Shown: in pieces, positions 1 through 12,000 of the stretch
How the letters are laid out: every line of letters starts with the position of its first letter
How positions within the stretch are numbered: the stretch's first letter is position 1
Origin: Caecitellus pseudoparvulus
Lineage: Eukaryota > Bigyra: Bicosoecida
DNA: 64,000 nucleotides
NCBI GenBank assembly: GCA_965644315.1
Contig: CBFFRQ010000062.1
Span: 248,001 to 312,000 of the forward strand
Direction: 5' to 3'
The notes under the pieces: model-generated
Databases searched by the model: none
Seen by the model: the letters and a program-made list of their open reading frames with translations, nothing else
Told to the model about the DNA's origin: nothing
Translations under genes and position numbers: made by a program

Positions 1-1
1 C

Positions 2-1581
2 TTTGAAGAGGTGGATGCACGTGTTCCATGCAAGCACTGCTCCAGGAAGTTCAACCCTGACCGCATCGCCAAGCACGAGCTCATCTGCGGCAAGGTGGAC
101 AAGAAGAAACGCCGGCCCGTGAAGGCAGACAAGTGGCGCCTGGAGGGCACGGACTTTGCAGAGCACTACGACAAGGACCGTGCCGCGGCGGACGCCGAAC
201 GTGTCAAGGCAGCCAAGGCTGCTGCCTCCGAGAAGTGGCGTGCGGAGCACGCACAGTTGCAGGAGGTGGCAGCGGTGTCTGCAGGCGGAGGTGGTGCCGC
301 CGCCCCCGCCGCAGCCACCCCCGCCATCGTCATCGACGGCGCCCCAGCCGAGCCCCTCCCATCGCCCACCCCCCCTGCCGCCGCCCCAGCGCCCCCCTCC
401 CCCGCCCCTGCGGACACGGGCGCGGACACGGGCGCCGGGGCGGCATCCCCTCCAGCCCCCGCCCCAGCCCCCCCCAGCACTGCACCTGCAGCACCAGTCA
501 CGGGAGATGGCCCGTCCAGCCCTGTGGCAGCAGCGGAGGGGCAGGGGGGTACAGCCCCCCCTGCACCCCCCCGCACCAAGCTTCGAGTGGGGGACCGCGT
601 GGTGACAGCGGATGGGCGGAAGGGCGTGGTGCAGTTCAAGGGGCCCGTGTGGGGCCTGAAGAAGGGCAACTGGTACGGCGTGGAGCTGGACCAGGCCCTG
701 GGCAAGTACGACGGTAGCTTCCGGGAACAGAAGTACTTCGTGTGTGCCCCCAACCACGGCATCTTCATGCGGGCATCGGGGCTCACTTCCCTGGCACAGG
801 AACAGGCTGCCGAACTCGCTGCTGCGTTGCAGGAGGAGAAGGACGCCGCGGCCAAGGCGTACGAACAGCAGAAACGCGTGCGGGAGCGCTTGGCTGCCAA
901 GGCTGCTGCGGGGGCCTCCTCTGCCCCCCCAGCGGCAGCGGCAGCGGCAGGGGGGGGGCGCCGTGGACCCAGTGGGGGGGGTGTGAGGGGGGGCGGAAGA
1001 AGGCGGCCCCAGGCAGCCGCCCCGGCAGTGGCGCCGCCAAGCCTGGCATGGCCTCCAAACTGCGCACCAGCACTGCATCCTCCCGCCCCGCTGGCAGCGG
1101 CGCGGCGGCAGTTCGCGGGTTGGCGGGCACCTCCCGCCCCGGCAGCGGCCGGCGAGCGGCCGTGCCCCGCCGCAAACCAACGCCCTCCACGGGCCCCTCC
1201 CCTGCGGAGGAGGCTCGCAAGGCCCGTCTGGCAGCTGACGCAGACATGCTGGCGGCACTGGAGGGGCGTGCCCCGGCCCCGACCCCTGCCCAGGCTGCTG
1301 CGGCGGCGGCCAAGGCCAAGGGGCGGGTGACACGACCCACGTCCAGCGGGTCCACAGGGGGGGGTGGACGTCGGTTTGCAGGGGGGGGTGGGCGTCTCGG
1401 TGCGGGAGGTGGGCCCACCAAGCCCAGATCTGGCGCCACCCGCCGCCCGGCTGCAGGCGCCAAGGCGGGGCAGACCAGTGGCGCCAAGGCAGGCGCCAAG
1501 CCAGCGGCGGGCTCCACGGCCAAGGCTGGCATGAGTGACAGGGAGAAGCGGGCGGCGTACTTTGCAGCGCGCATGGGGTGA
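2..1581 (+). CDS. C2HC zinc-finger and CAP-Gly protein, 5' truncated
   Basis: The frame is open from base 2, so the gene starts upstream of the window. The first residues form a C2HC zinc finger of ZC2HC1 type (CKHCSRKFNPDRIAKHELIC). A long Pro/Ala-rich linker follows, then a CAP-Gly domain at about 580-800 (KGNWYGVELD, then GKYDG and YFVC), a fold that binds microtubule or EB-protein C-termini. A short coiled coil and a basic Ala/Gly/Pro-rich tail follow. Frame 2 continues to 1330 as improbable Arg/Pro sequence, whereas frame 1 from about 1010 gives a plausible end finishing SDREKRAAYFAARMG at 1581. The shift lies in a G-rich tract at 950-1012. It could be an indel in a G homopolymer or a very short intron; GTGTGAG at 981 to CCCCAG at 1012 is 32 nt and restores the frame. 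A microtubule-associated role is inferred. Confidence 0.72.
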
Positions 1582-2323
1582 AGGGGCCTGTGCACGCACC
1601 GGGGGGCGGTGTGCAGCGGCCCGTGGCCAGGTGTGAGAGCTCACGAATGCACTGCAGTGTGCTGCTTGCGGGGTTTGAGCGGGTTGCGTTGCATTGGTTC
1701 CCTGAACGTATGCTTGATGTACAAGGCACTTGCCTGTACCTGTCGAGGGGCACCCGTGGAGGCATGCGTGCAGCATGGTGCATGTCGCGGGCTGGCGACG
1801 AGGAGGCGAGGAGAGGGTGGAGCCAGTGCGCCACCTTCCGCTCGCGTGGAACGCTTCCGAAGCTTCCCGCACGGTTGCCGAGGGGGGTGCTCTGACCGCA
1901 GCAAACGCGTCAAGCTTCCAAACCTTCAGCTCCAACAATCAACCAAACCCCCCACCTGCAGTTTCAGCAGCCTTCCTGCGGCACTCCCCTCCCCTCCACG
2001 CCTGTGAGTCTGCCTGCGTGTTTGTGCAGCTTGGGCGTGCGGCGCATGCGACGTGTTCGCCTCCAGGCAGCAGAACCTTGCAGCGCGCGCGCGTGCTGCA
2101 CACAAACTGCCCTCATATGTGACACATTGAAGTGCACTGCATGTTTCTGCTGGAGTGAATGCAGCGGCGCCATCCCGTGCACCTCTGCGCCCCGCTCCAT
2201 CGCTCGCAGCAGCAAGCTTCGTTGGTTCGGCATCAGCCAAGGAGGCACATCACCAAGCTCCCTAAACCCGGCAGAGCCAGGTGGCAGATACGTCGCAAGC
2301 ATTGTCCCTTTTCGTCGGAGAAA
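1582..2323. other. Intergenic region, no gene seen
   Basis: About 740 bp between the CAP-Gly gene and the ankyrin-like gene. Open frames on both strands are short and have no recognisable domain. It probably holds the 3' UTR of the first gene and the promoter/5' UTR of the second. No repeat or RNA gene is apparent. Confidence 0.5.
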
Positions 2324-3145
2324 ATGGCCCTTGCTTCCCTTCCCGCCTCCTCCCCTGCGCGCGGCGCCTCTCCTGGCGTGCAGGTTGCTTCGTGCCTGGA
2401 ACACCCGCGGGTCCATCACAGCCCCGGGCGCACCTTCCTGGACGCACAGATGAGCGCCCGGCTGCAGTATCGCCAAGCATGCAAAGCTGGGGACACAGCC
2501 CGTGCGCTGGAGCTGCTGACTTCGAAACACCTCGACCCCGCCATGTCTCCCCGCGGTGACGCTGTCGGCATCCTGCTGGCAGCTTGGCACGGCCACATGG
2601 ACACTGTGGAGGCACTGCTGCAGCATGGAGGCGCCCCTGGTGACCTTGCCTCCGCCCTGTCCATCGCGTGGAAGGGCACCTGCTACTCTGGTGCGCTGGG
2701 CACCTTCAAGGCCTTTGTCCAGCTCTGCAGCGCGCTGCAGGCGCACCCCGCCGCGGTGCTCCCTTGCGGCACCCGGGCCACACTCAAGGCAGCCGAACAA
2801 GGGGATGAAGCCCTTGTAACGTACCTGCTGTCCCTGGGCCGCGACGTCGCGTGGGCTGCCGATCTTGCAGGCGCCGCACAAGACGCCTTCAAAACGGCGC
2901 TCGGCACGCAGCACCTCGACGTCGCCGCGGCCATCCTGCGCCAAGCATCAGCCCAAAAGTACAAGTCCATGCTACAGTTCCTGGCTAAGGCTAGCCAGGG
3001 TGCTGACGGCGCAGAGGTGCGGAGCCTGCCCGGCGACATGGCAGCCCGGGCAGCAGAGTTGACCCGCCCTTGCCCAGACGACTTGCTGCGGGAATGCGCT
3101 GCGCTGCACGGGAACGAGAGTGTCTTGGACGCCGACACCCTGTAA
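2324..3145 (+). CDS. Small ankyrin-like repeat protein
   Basis: Two starts are possible: ATG at 2324 (273 aa) or ATG at 2450 (231 aa, MSARLQYRQACKAGD). The second begins directly at the conserved repeat and may be the true one. The body is helical with degenerate ankyrin-type units such as GILLAAWHGHMDTVEALLQH and LKAAEQGDEALVTYLLSLG. No signal peptide, membrane segment or second domain is visible. Ankyrin repeats are protein-binding scaffolds, and no partner can be read from the sequence. It is one of three ankyrin-containing genes in the first 16 kb, with the giant gene at 6054-13391 and the one at 13733-16063. Confidence 0.6.
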   Translation: MALASLPASSPARGASPGVQVASCLEHPRVHHSPGRTFLDAQMSARLQYRQACKAGDTARALELLTSKHLDPAMSPRGDAVGILLAAWHGHMDTVEALLQHGGAPGDLASALSIAWKGTCYSGALGTFKAFVQLCSALQAHPAAVLPCGTRATLKAAEQGDEALVTYLLSLGRDVAWAADLAGAAQDAFKTALGTQHLDVAAAILRQASAQKYKSMLQFLAKASQGADGAEVRSLPGDMAARAAELTRPCPDDLLRECAALHGNESVLDADTL

Positions 3146-3690
3146 ACCTTGGGAAAGCCCTGACTGAAGGATGAGCATCCCCGTGCTCGTGCAAGGGTGC
3201 GCAGGCTTGCTTTCTTCACGCGCTGAGCCGCAGATTGAAGCCACATGGCGTGACGGCCAGCAGGAGCCACCCCATCCGAGCGCATCGAAGAAGTATGCCT
3301 TTGTGTGGTGCTGGGAATCAATGCAGTGCTGCGTTTGTCCGCATAAACTGAACGTTTTCTTTCACAATTTGAAGGATCCTGCTATTCGCCCGTCAAACTT
3401 CACATTGTTTTTATTTATTAAGACTGTGGAGAATGTCTGATCATGTGCAGTTCCCGTTTTGCGCAGGCAAACTGAAAATGTCTTTAATTTTCACACACAA
3501 CTCATCATTCACCCAATCTCCACCTGTCTACTCCAGCGTGCCACCCTCATCAGGCGGGTTCGTGTGCTAGGGGTCAGTTCTGTGTCACTGCGTGAGGCCA
3601 GGCCCAGGCGCCACGCCAGCTGGCCGACCTGCCCAAGGTTCGAGCCGTCCCTGAGCAGCTGCAGCAAGCAGGCACAGCTGCACGTGAAGG
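3146..3690. other. Intergenic region with a local AT-rich patch
   Basis: About 545 bp without a credible gene. The stretch 3335-3510 is clearly AT-richer than its surroundings (for example TTTTTATTTATTAAG near 3408) and probably contains the 3' end of the upstream transcript. The part next to 3691 would be the promoter and 5' UTR of the coiled-coil gene. Confidence 0.5.
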
Positions 3691-6013
3691 ATGAGTTCAG
3701 TGCATTTCCCTGGCGACAGCCTGCGCTCTGCAGCCAGCCGTGTGGACGACTACACGCCTGAGCGACGCAGCGGGCGCATGAGTCGCCGCGACATCGCCTC
3801 CGCTCTCAAGGCGTCGGCAGTGGAGCCGGCGTCCCCGCCGCGCCACGCAGGGGGCTTCGCCTCTGAGGCAGACAGCCACATCGCGCGCAGCGCAGGCGCG
3901 GGGCGGCTCACGTCGGGCACTGGCCATGCGAGCTGGCAGGGCGGCACAGCAAGCCGCGGCGCGCTGAGTGTCGCGGGCGACGGTGCGGGCACTTTCAGCC
4001 CGGCAGGCGCCAGCGCCCAGCGGTCCCACGTGGAGTACTACGAGCGCGAGTTGACGAGGCTGCAGTTGGAGTTGGACCGCGCCATGGACAAGCTGAACGA
4101 AGAGCGGCGTCTGCGTCTCAGGTGCGGCGTGGAGCCTGGCGTGGTGGCGAGTGCCTGGCGCACACGACGAGCCCCCCTGCCGCCCCCTTCGCAGCCAGAC
4201 ACTCCGCAACAGCGAGCAAGGGGACGAGTTGACTGCCGCAGAGCGACGGGAGCGCGCGCTGCGTGACGACGTGGCGTCCCTGCGGTCGTCGTCGGCAGCT
4301 GCGACCAGCGAAGCCGACCGCCTGCGCGACGAGGTGGCCCGCTCCGCCAAGGCCCACGCCGCGCTGCACAAGCAGCTGCAGGAGGTGGCTGCCGAGGGCG
4401 AGGTGTACCGCCAGCGCTGCGCCGAGGCAGAGGCCATGGTGGTGTCGCTGCGCACACAGGTGGCCGAGCAGGCGGCGCGCCTGGCCACCCAGGACAGCGA
4501 CCTGCGCAGTGCTGCGCAGACCTCTGCTGCGGCGGCAGAGGAGGCGCAGGGGCAGGCGTCCCAGCTGGCGGACTACAAGCGCCGCTTGCAGGCGGAGGCG
4601 GTGCAGGTGGGGCAGCTGCGGGGGGACCTGGACGAAGCGCGGGAAACTCTCGCGAAACGCGACAGCACCGTCGCGTCCCTGCGACGGCAGTTGGAGGAGG
4701 CCAGTCTGGGCGCCCAGGCGTCAGCTGACGACTTGGCCAGTCGTGATCGGCAGTTGGCGGCCTTGTCCGCCAAGCTGGACACCGCCACCAAGAGTCTCAA
4801 GAGCAAGGAGCGGCGGCTGGGCGAGGCGACCGACGCGCTGGAGACAGCCAAGCGGGCGGCGGCGGCGGCGACGTCGCAGGTGGCGACGCTGACGGCCCAG
4901 CTGGCGGCGGCGCGCAGTGAGTCACAGGACCGCGACAACGCCGTGCGTTCAGCCCAGGCAGCCACCGCCGCGCACTCCCAGGCTTCCAAGGACCTCAAAG
5001 CCGAGAACGAGGCGCTGCAGGAAGATGTGCAGCGCCTGACGCGGCAGCTGGCACACATCACGTCCCAGGCTCGGAACACGGGCGCCTTGGCGCGGGAGGC
5101 GGCCACGAAGGGCGTGCAGTTGGAGGAGCGGCACGCCGTGTTGAAACGCAAGTACGGCGAGATGAAACGCCGCGCCAAGGACGAGGCCACGGCCCGGGCC
5201 GCAGCGGAGGCGGCCGTGCTGACCCTGCGCACGGAGTTGGAGCGTCTGAGCAAGCTGCACGGGCAGGTGCTGGACGAGGTGCGTGCTGCTGGCCTGAGTG
5301 CGGTGGAGGCGGTGCAGGAGTCCAGTGCGGCGACGCTGCGGGCCATGGCGGCAGAGTACACCAACCGGGAGGGGGAGTTGCGCACGCTGCTGTCCGACAC
5401 GCAGGACGCGCTGCTACACACACGGGACGTGCTCATCGCCACAGGCAGCGCAGTGCCCAGCCACCCCCCCCCCTCCAGTGCTGGGGACAAGGCGCTGACC
5501 CGCCCCAAGCACAGCCCTGTGCGGCATGGTGGAGCACGCCCACCCCCCTCCCGCGCACCCACCGCTGGCCAGGCGTCTGTACCGACGGGCAGTCCCGGGC
5601 GGACTGTGCCGCCACTCCCCAGGGAGGTGGGCCCACCTGCCCCGCAGCCCGCCACCCCCCCCACCTCCGCCTCCCGTCGCTTCGTGTCGCTGGGGGACGG
5701 CTCCACCACGGGCGGGCACGGTCTGCCCGCCACGGCGCGCCTGAGGCAGGATGGCTCCGCTGAGGTGCTGGACCTGCCCCACACACCCGGTCGCAGCGGC
5801 GGCGGCGGGGGTGGCGGCGGCAGCCCAGGCAAGGTCCCCGGCGCCGCTGAGTTGCAGGCTGCCGCTGACTCTGGCATCGCGGACATCGCCAGTGCGGGGC
5901 AGGGCGCCTCCAGCGAGGCCCGGCAGCTGCTGCAGCGCACGACAGAGGCGTACCTGCGCCTGCTGCAGTCGCCCACCTACAAGACGCTCACGGCGCCCAC
6001 ACCCCACGCATGA
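3691..6013 (+). CDS. Long coiled-coil protein
   Basis: Two exons, 3691-4121 and 4195-6013, with a 73-bp intron (donor GTGCGG, acceptor TTCGCAG). Joining them keeps the frame and gives 749 aa. The N-terminal 100 residues are Ser/Ala/Gly-rich. Residues about 110-450 are a nearly continuous heptad-rich coiled coil rich in Ala, Glu, Arg and Leu. The C-terminal third is Pro/Ser/Gly-rich and disordered-looking, ending in a short helical tail. No enzymatic domain is visible. The composition resembles centrosomal, basal-body or golgin-type scaffolds, but coiled coils cannot be assigned by composition. It is convergent with the giant gene, with 40 bp between the stops. Confidence 0.75.
4122..4194 (+). 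other. Intron of the coiled-coil gene
   Basis: 73-bp intron, GTGCGG...CGCAG, phase 2. Removing it joins exon 1 (ending RRLRL) to exon 2 (beginning SQTLRNSEQ) in one heptad-rich frame. The donor is typical of the GTGCG donors seen throughout the window. Confidence 0.75.
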
Positions 6014-6053
6014 ATGCATTCCGCGACAGTGCACCCGATCAGCCCCCCTGCCC

Positions 6054-9000
6054 TCACACGCCCACGGCCTGCTTGGTCCAGTTCTTCCCCGCCCCCTTGA
6101 AGGCGCCCTTGCCCAGGGCCCAGGACAGGCAGTGCCCCTCCTTCACCGCCGCCTGCAGGACCCGCCCAGCCACCAGCCGCAGCACCACCGTGCCATCTGG
6201 ATTCCCAGCCGCCTTCAGGGCAGGCGCCAGGTCCTGTGCGATGGTGCCCGGCACCACCCGTGGCAGGGCGGACGTGACATCCTTGGCACCCACCTTGGCG
6301 CTCAGCAGGACGGTGGCTAGCCTCTCATCGCCACCCTTGGCGCTGGTCAGCAGCTGGCTCTTGTCTAGGAACGCGATGTTGGCGCAGCCCTCAACCTCCA
6401 CCTCCTGCTCCTCCCCCGTCACCGCGAAGACGGCGAGGGTCTTGCGCGTGCCACGGATGGGGTCTCCCCCCATGGCGCCGTTGGTCACCTTCACCTCCCC
6501 GCCCACCGGCACAGTGGTGCCCAGCTTGGGCAGCGCGGAGGCGAACTTGCCCTTGGCGCCATACTGCGCCGAGATGAGCGCGAACACCTTGCCCTCAGCG
6601 GGCTCGTCCGACAGCCCTGCGTCGGCCTGCCAGTTCCGTGCCGCGCGGGCCAGCTGGCCCTTGCCGCTGCCCACACTCCACTGCAGCGTGTCGCCTTCAC
6701 GCACGGCTGCCGTGTGCACGGCGCCCACCACCAGCGTGACCTGGGCCCGGTCAGTGGGCTTGGGCAGGACGGACGACAGGTCCAGGGGGTCCGCCTTGGT
6801 GCCCACCTTGGAGTCCACATCCACAGTCACATCCTTGCCACCCACCTCCACCTTCAACACCACGCTGGCGTGCAGGTACCCTGGCAGGCCCTGCAGAGCC
6901 GGCCCCGCCAGGCGCCTGGGCGGGGGCAGCACGGCATCCGACCCCTTGATCACCGTGGTGACCTGCTTGCCCACCACCGCGAACACGGTGAGGGTCTTGC
7001 GCGTGCCACGGATGGGGTCTCCCCCCATGGCGCCGTTGGTCACCTTCACCTCCCCGCCCACCGGCACAGTGGTGCCCAGCTCGGGCAGCGCAGAGGCGAA
7101 CTTGCCCTTTGCACCGTACTGCGCCGAGAGCAGGGCCAGGGTGGGCACGCTCTGCGCCGCCTGCTGCCGAGCTGCACGCTCCGCTGCTCGCTTGCCCTTG
7201 TGCTGCTCCCGCTTCGCTGCCAGGGCAGCCTGGGCCTGGGCCAGCTTGGCTGCCGCCGTCTCCACGGCCGCCTTGGCTGCCGCCGCCTCAGCGCCGGGGG
7301 CTGCCTCCAGCGCCTCCTCTGCCTCCTCCAGCTCCGCCTCAGCCACCTTCACGGCGCGGCGTGTGCCGGGGGTGGGCGCCTTGCCCCGCACCTGCCCCAG
7401 CACGTCCTTGGCAGGCAAGCCCCCCTCCTCCCCCTCGCTGTCGGCACCCTCCTCCCCCTCTGACGCATCCGAGGCAGAGTCCGAGTCAGAGGAGTCCACC
7501 TCGGCCGCACCAGCCCCAGCGGCTGCCGCCCCCGCCCCCCCTGCAGCTGCCTTGCGTGCCGCGGCAGCTGCCGCCTTGGCCTTGCGCCGCTCAGCCCGGG
7601 CAGCCGCCTTGGCCTCGCGTGCGGCCAGCTTGGCGGCACGCTCAGCCGCCTTGGCGTCCTCCTCTGCAACCAGGGCTGTGTGCGCCTGTGTGCTGGCCTG
7701 CAGCTGGGACAGCAGCAGGCGGTGGCCCACCGTGCCCCGTGCCTCTGGGGTGTCAGGCAACGCCTCCAGGTCCACCAGGGCCACCCCGGCCGCCACCAGC
7801 CCGTCCTCCGCTGCAGACATGGCCTCGCTATCGTGTCCGCCACACGCGTCTGCCACGACGCTCACGAGGAACCCCGCCTGCACTGCGGAGAGGGCGGTCG
7901 CCGCGACGGTGCTCTCCATGCCCAGCCCCGCCACCACCACCTCCCCGACACCCGCCTCCTGCAGCGCCTGCACGGCCTGGGACCCCGGCGCCAGGGCGGC
8001 GAGAGACACGTCCCCTGCGCCCCCGGCTCCCAGCTGCACCGTCACCACCTTAGACGTGTCCAGGGAGGCAGGCACGCTGGTGCCGTCCGTGCCGCTGACG
8101 CAGTGGGGCGGCAGACACCGGCCCAGGAAGGCAGGCGGCACCCCGGTGCCTTCGGGCAGGGGCTGGCTGCCGGAAGTATCGAAGGCGCTGTGCTGCTTGT
8201 GGTTGGCTCGCAGCACCAGCAGGGTCATGTCCCACCCCACGTCGCGCAGGAGGTCCAGCTTGGGCAGCAGGTCCGCCCCGCCCTGCACTGCCGCAGCGCC
8301 TCCAGGCAGCAGGTCCTTCTGGGGACACACCAGCACCAGGGCCCGCTTGCCAGGCGCGGCGAGACCCTCCTCGCCACCGGCCCCGGTGCTGGCAGTGGCC
8401 AGCTTGGCCAGGGCTGTGCGGAACTCCTGCACTGCGCCGCGCTTGCGGGGGTCCGCTGACAGCACCCGCATGATGTCCTCCAGGGCGGCCGCTCGTGTGG
8501 CGCCCCAGGCGGGCACGGTGGCCCCCGCCTGCACCACGAGGGCCTCGCACACCCCCTGCCACCGCCCACGCCGCTTGTCCAGCCGGGCTTGCACCTTGCC
8601 CGCCTTCTCCACCACCCGGCAGTCCGCGTCTGCGAGGGCAGAGGGAAAGGGGCGCCCGGCAGCCTGGGCGGCGGTGCGCGCCTTGGCCACGTCAGCAGGC
8701 AGCACGGCTGGCTCGGTCCACGCCTGCAGTCCGTGGCGGTCTGCCTCCACCATGGCGTACGCCCACTGCAGCAGGGCGCTGTCCAGGGCGGTGGACCCAT
8801 CCTCATCCACCGCGTCGGGGTCCAGGGCGGCAGCAGCCCCCTCCGCCCCCCGCGCCGCTGCCCGGGCCTCCTTGGCCAGCACCCTGATGAGGTGCAGCCT
8901 GCCGGATGCCGCGGCGGCGTGCAGGGGCGTGATGCGCCCCTCGCCCCCCACGCAGTTGACATCCGCACCCCCCTGCACCAGCGCCCGCACCACTGCGCCT

Positions 9001-12000
9001 CGACGCCGCACGTGCTTGGCGTTGCAGGCCCACAGCAGGGGCGTCTCACCCTCCACCTCCTCCTCTGTGTCACACCCCGCGGCAGTCAGCCACTTGATGC
9101 CGTTGTGCCCGCCCACCATGACAGCCAGCCACAGCAGCGGCAAGGGCGTGCCAGGCTTGTACTCGCTGGCGTGGGGCATGTGCGTGTACACCCGCCGCGC
9201 CTTGCCAGGCTTGCGTGGGTGCGCAGTCACGTCGTCGGGAACCGGCGCATCCTCCAGCGCCACGGCCTTGGCCAGCACGCCCGCCCGGGCCTGCACGGGG
9301 TCCTTGCCCGCCGCCCCCGCCGCCACGCGCTCGTTCACCCACTGCTCCAGCAGGGCCGAGTCCATGAACACCCACGGCGCCAGGGGCAGTGGCGAGGGCA
9401 TGGGCACGGGCTTGCCTGGCACGGCAGGCTTGCCCCCGCCCTTCTTGGCCTTGCGTGCCACCTTGCCAGACACCTTGCGCAGGCGGCTGCCCGGCAGGGT
9501 GTGCCGTACGCAGGCGGCGCCGTCGGCAGACCCGCCGGGCGGCGAGGTGCTGGACGGCACATCCACTGCGAAGAGCCAGACGGGCGCGCCCGTGCTGTCT
9601 GCGCCAGCCTGCACCCCCACCACGACGCCACGCTGCCATGCGCCGTCACCCGGCAAGCACACCTCCACCGCTGCTCCGACGCGGAACGCCGGCTTGCAGG
9701 GCGGTGCAGGTGCGTGCTGCCGGGGCGTGGCCCCATCCTTTGACGCGTCGCTGCGGGCACTGGGCTGGGGCGGGGCGGCGGCGAGGGGGGGCGCCTGGAC
9801 CGCCCGCCGCACCTCGCCGGCACCCACGGCATGCTGCCCGCCCAGCTTGAAGCCAGGCTTGGCAGCGTAGGCGGCGTGCACCTCCACGGTGTACCCCGTG
9901 GGGCGGGGCGAGGCGCCCGTGCCGTCCCCAGTGGCCGCCCCCTGCGTCACGGCACAGACCGTAGCTGCGTACCACTTGTTCTTCAGCTCCACTTCCACGT
10001 CGTCCCCCACCTTGAACACGGGGGGTGGCGGCGGCAGGGCTGCCTTTGCCTCCTTCAGGGCAGCCTTCGCCTCCGCCAGTGCGTGAGTGGCTTCGTCCAG
10101 CTTGGCGTCAGAGCGGGCCTTGGCATCCACCAGGCGTTCGTACGCCTTGGCCAGCTTGGCGTCCTCGCGGTCGTCTGCAGCCGCGGCTTTCTGCGCCTCC
10201 TTCAGCTCTGCCCGCAGCTCCTTCACGGTGCCCTGCAGAGCGGCCACCTCCTCCTTGGCGCTGTCCAGGCGAGCTTGCGCCTTTGCCCCCGCTGCCTCCG
10301 CGGCATCCCCCCGCTTGTCCGAGGCCGCCTTCTCCCTCTGCAGCGCCTTGAAGGCCTTCTCAGCCTCCGCGTCCTTCGCCGCGTCGGCCTTGGCCTCTGC
10401 CCGGGCCGCCTCCAGCGCCGCCTGCGCCGTGGCCAACTGAGCGGCCGCCTTCTCCACCGCCCGCTCCGCCTTTTCCGCCCGGGCCTCTGCCGACGCAGTG
10501 GCCTTCTGCGCCTCCCGCAGCACCTTGGCATCGTCCTTCTCATCATCCACCAGCGCCCGCTGAGCCTCCTTCAACTCAGCCCGCAGGCCCTGCAGCTCAG
10601 CCTTGTGGGCAGCAGCAGCCTCCTTCGCTTCGCCCAGAGCCGCCTCGGCTCGCTCGGCGCGCCCCGTGGCCTTGGCCAGGTCGGCGCCCACCGCCTTGCC
10701 CTCCCGGGTCAGGCGGGCCACCTCCTGCTGCAGGCTGGCCGCCTCCTGCCGCAGCTGCTTCAGGGTCGCCGTCTGGCTGGCGGCAGTGGTGCCTGCCGCC
10801 TCCAGCGCCGCCTTCAGTTCCGCCACCTTGGCGTCACGGGCATCCGCCTTGGCCTGGGCCGCCTCCAGGTCACGCTGTGCTTTCTCGTACGCCTTGGTCA
10901 ACTTGGCGTCGGCACGGTCGTCTGCAGCCGCGGCCTTCTGCGCCTCCTTAAGCTCTGCCCGCAGCTCCTTCACGGTGCCCTGCAGAGTGGCCACCTCCTC
11001 CTTGGCGCTGTCCAGGCGTGTCTGCTTCGCCGCGGCATCTGCCGTTGCCCGCTCCAGCTGGGACTGGGCACGCTCCACCTCCCGTGCGGAGGCTGCCGCC
11101 GTCCGCTCCGCAGCAGCCACTTGCTTCTGCAGCCCCGCCACCTCGCTCTGCAGGGCCTTGGCCTCCGCCCGCGCCTCGGCAGTGGCTGCCTTGGACTCGG
11201 CGCTCTTGGCCTCTGCCGCGTCGGCGCGACCCTGCAGTTGCTCCACCTTCGCCAGTGCCTTCTCATACGCCTTGGTCAACTTGGCGTCGGCACGGTCGTC
11301 TGCAGCAGCTGCCTTCTGCGCCTCCTTCAGCTCCGCCCGGGCAGCCTTCACCTCAGCCTCCTTGGCAGCCAGCGCCGCCTCAGCCTCCGCCTTGGCAGCC
11401 TCTGCGGCAGCTAGCTTGGCAGACACCTTGGCCACCTCGGCAGCAGCTGCCGTCGCCTGCTGGTTGGCCGCCTTGGCCTCTGCCTCTGCACTCGCCAGCG
11501 CCTTGGCCTGCGCCGCTGCCGCTGCGTCGGCCGCCTTGGCCTCTGCCTGCAATGCCGCCACCTGCTTGGCCTGTGCGGCAGCTCGGCTGCGCAGCTCCTT
11601 AGCATCCGCCACCGCCGCCGCGAGCTCCTGCCGCACCTTGGCCAGGGCAGCCGCCGCGCCGTCCGTCTCCTTGGCCTCCTCTCGCAGCGCCGCCACCTCC
11701 TCCTCCAGCTCCGTGTTGGCCTTCTCCAGGGCGGCAGAGGCGGCCAGGGCAGCCACCAGCTTCTCCTCCGTCACCTTGTCGGACGAGTCGTCCTCACGTG
11801 CCTCCTTCTTGAGGCGCTCCACCTCCGCCTCCAGCTGTGACGCCTGCTTGGCTGCGGCGGCGGCCTTGCTCTTCTCTGCGTCAAGCCCCGCCTGCGCCTC
11901 CTTCAGCTGCTTGCGCAGGGAGTCCGCCTCGCTACGGGCCGCAGCCAGGTCCAAGCCAGCCTTGGCCAGAGCAGCGTCATCTGCCGCGTCATCGGCCCGG

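Noticed and set aside
166-1938. 590-codon minus-strand frame opposite the CAP-Gly gene
   Set aside because: It is antisense to clear zinc-finger and CAP-Gly motifs and consists of low-complexity Ala/Gly/Pro sequence typical of GC-rich shadow frames.
3600-3680. Possible tRNA T-loop-like sequence (GGTTCGAGCC)
   Set aside because: No acceptor stem, D arm or anticodon arm could be folded around it by eye.
6010-9870. 1286-codon plus-strand frame opposite the giant gene
   Set aside because: Ser/Ala/Thr/Pro-rich antisense of the ankyrin and isochorismatase-fold region; no domain and no splice logic.
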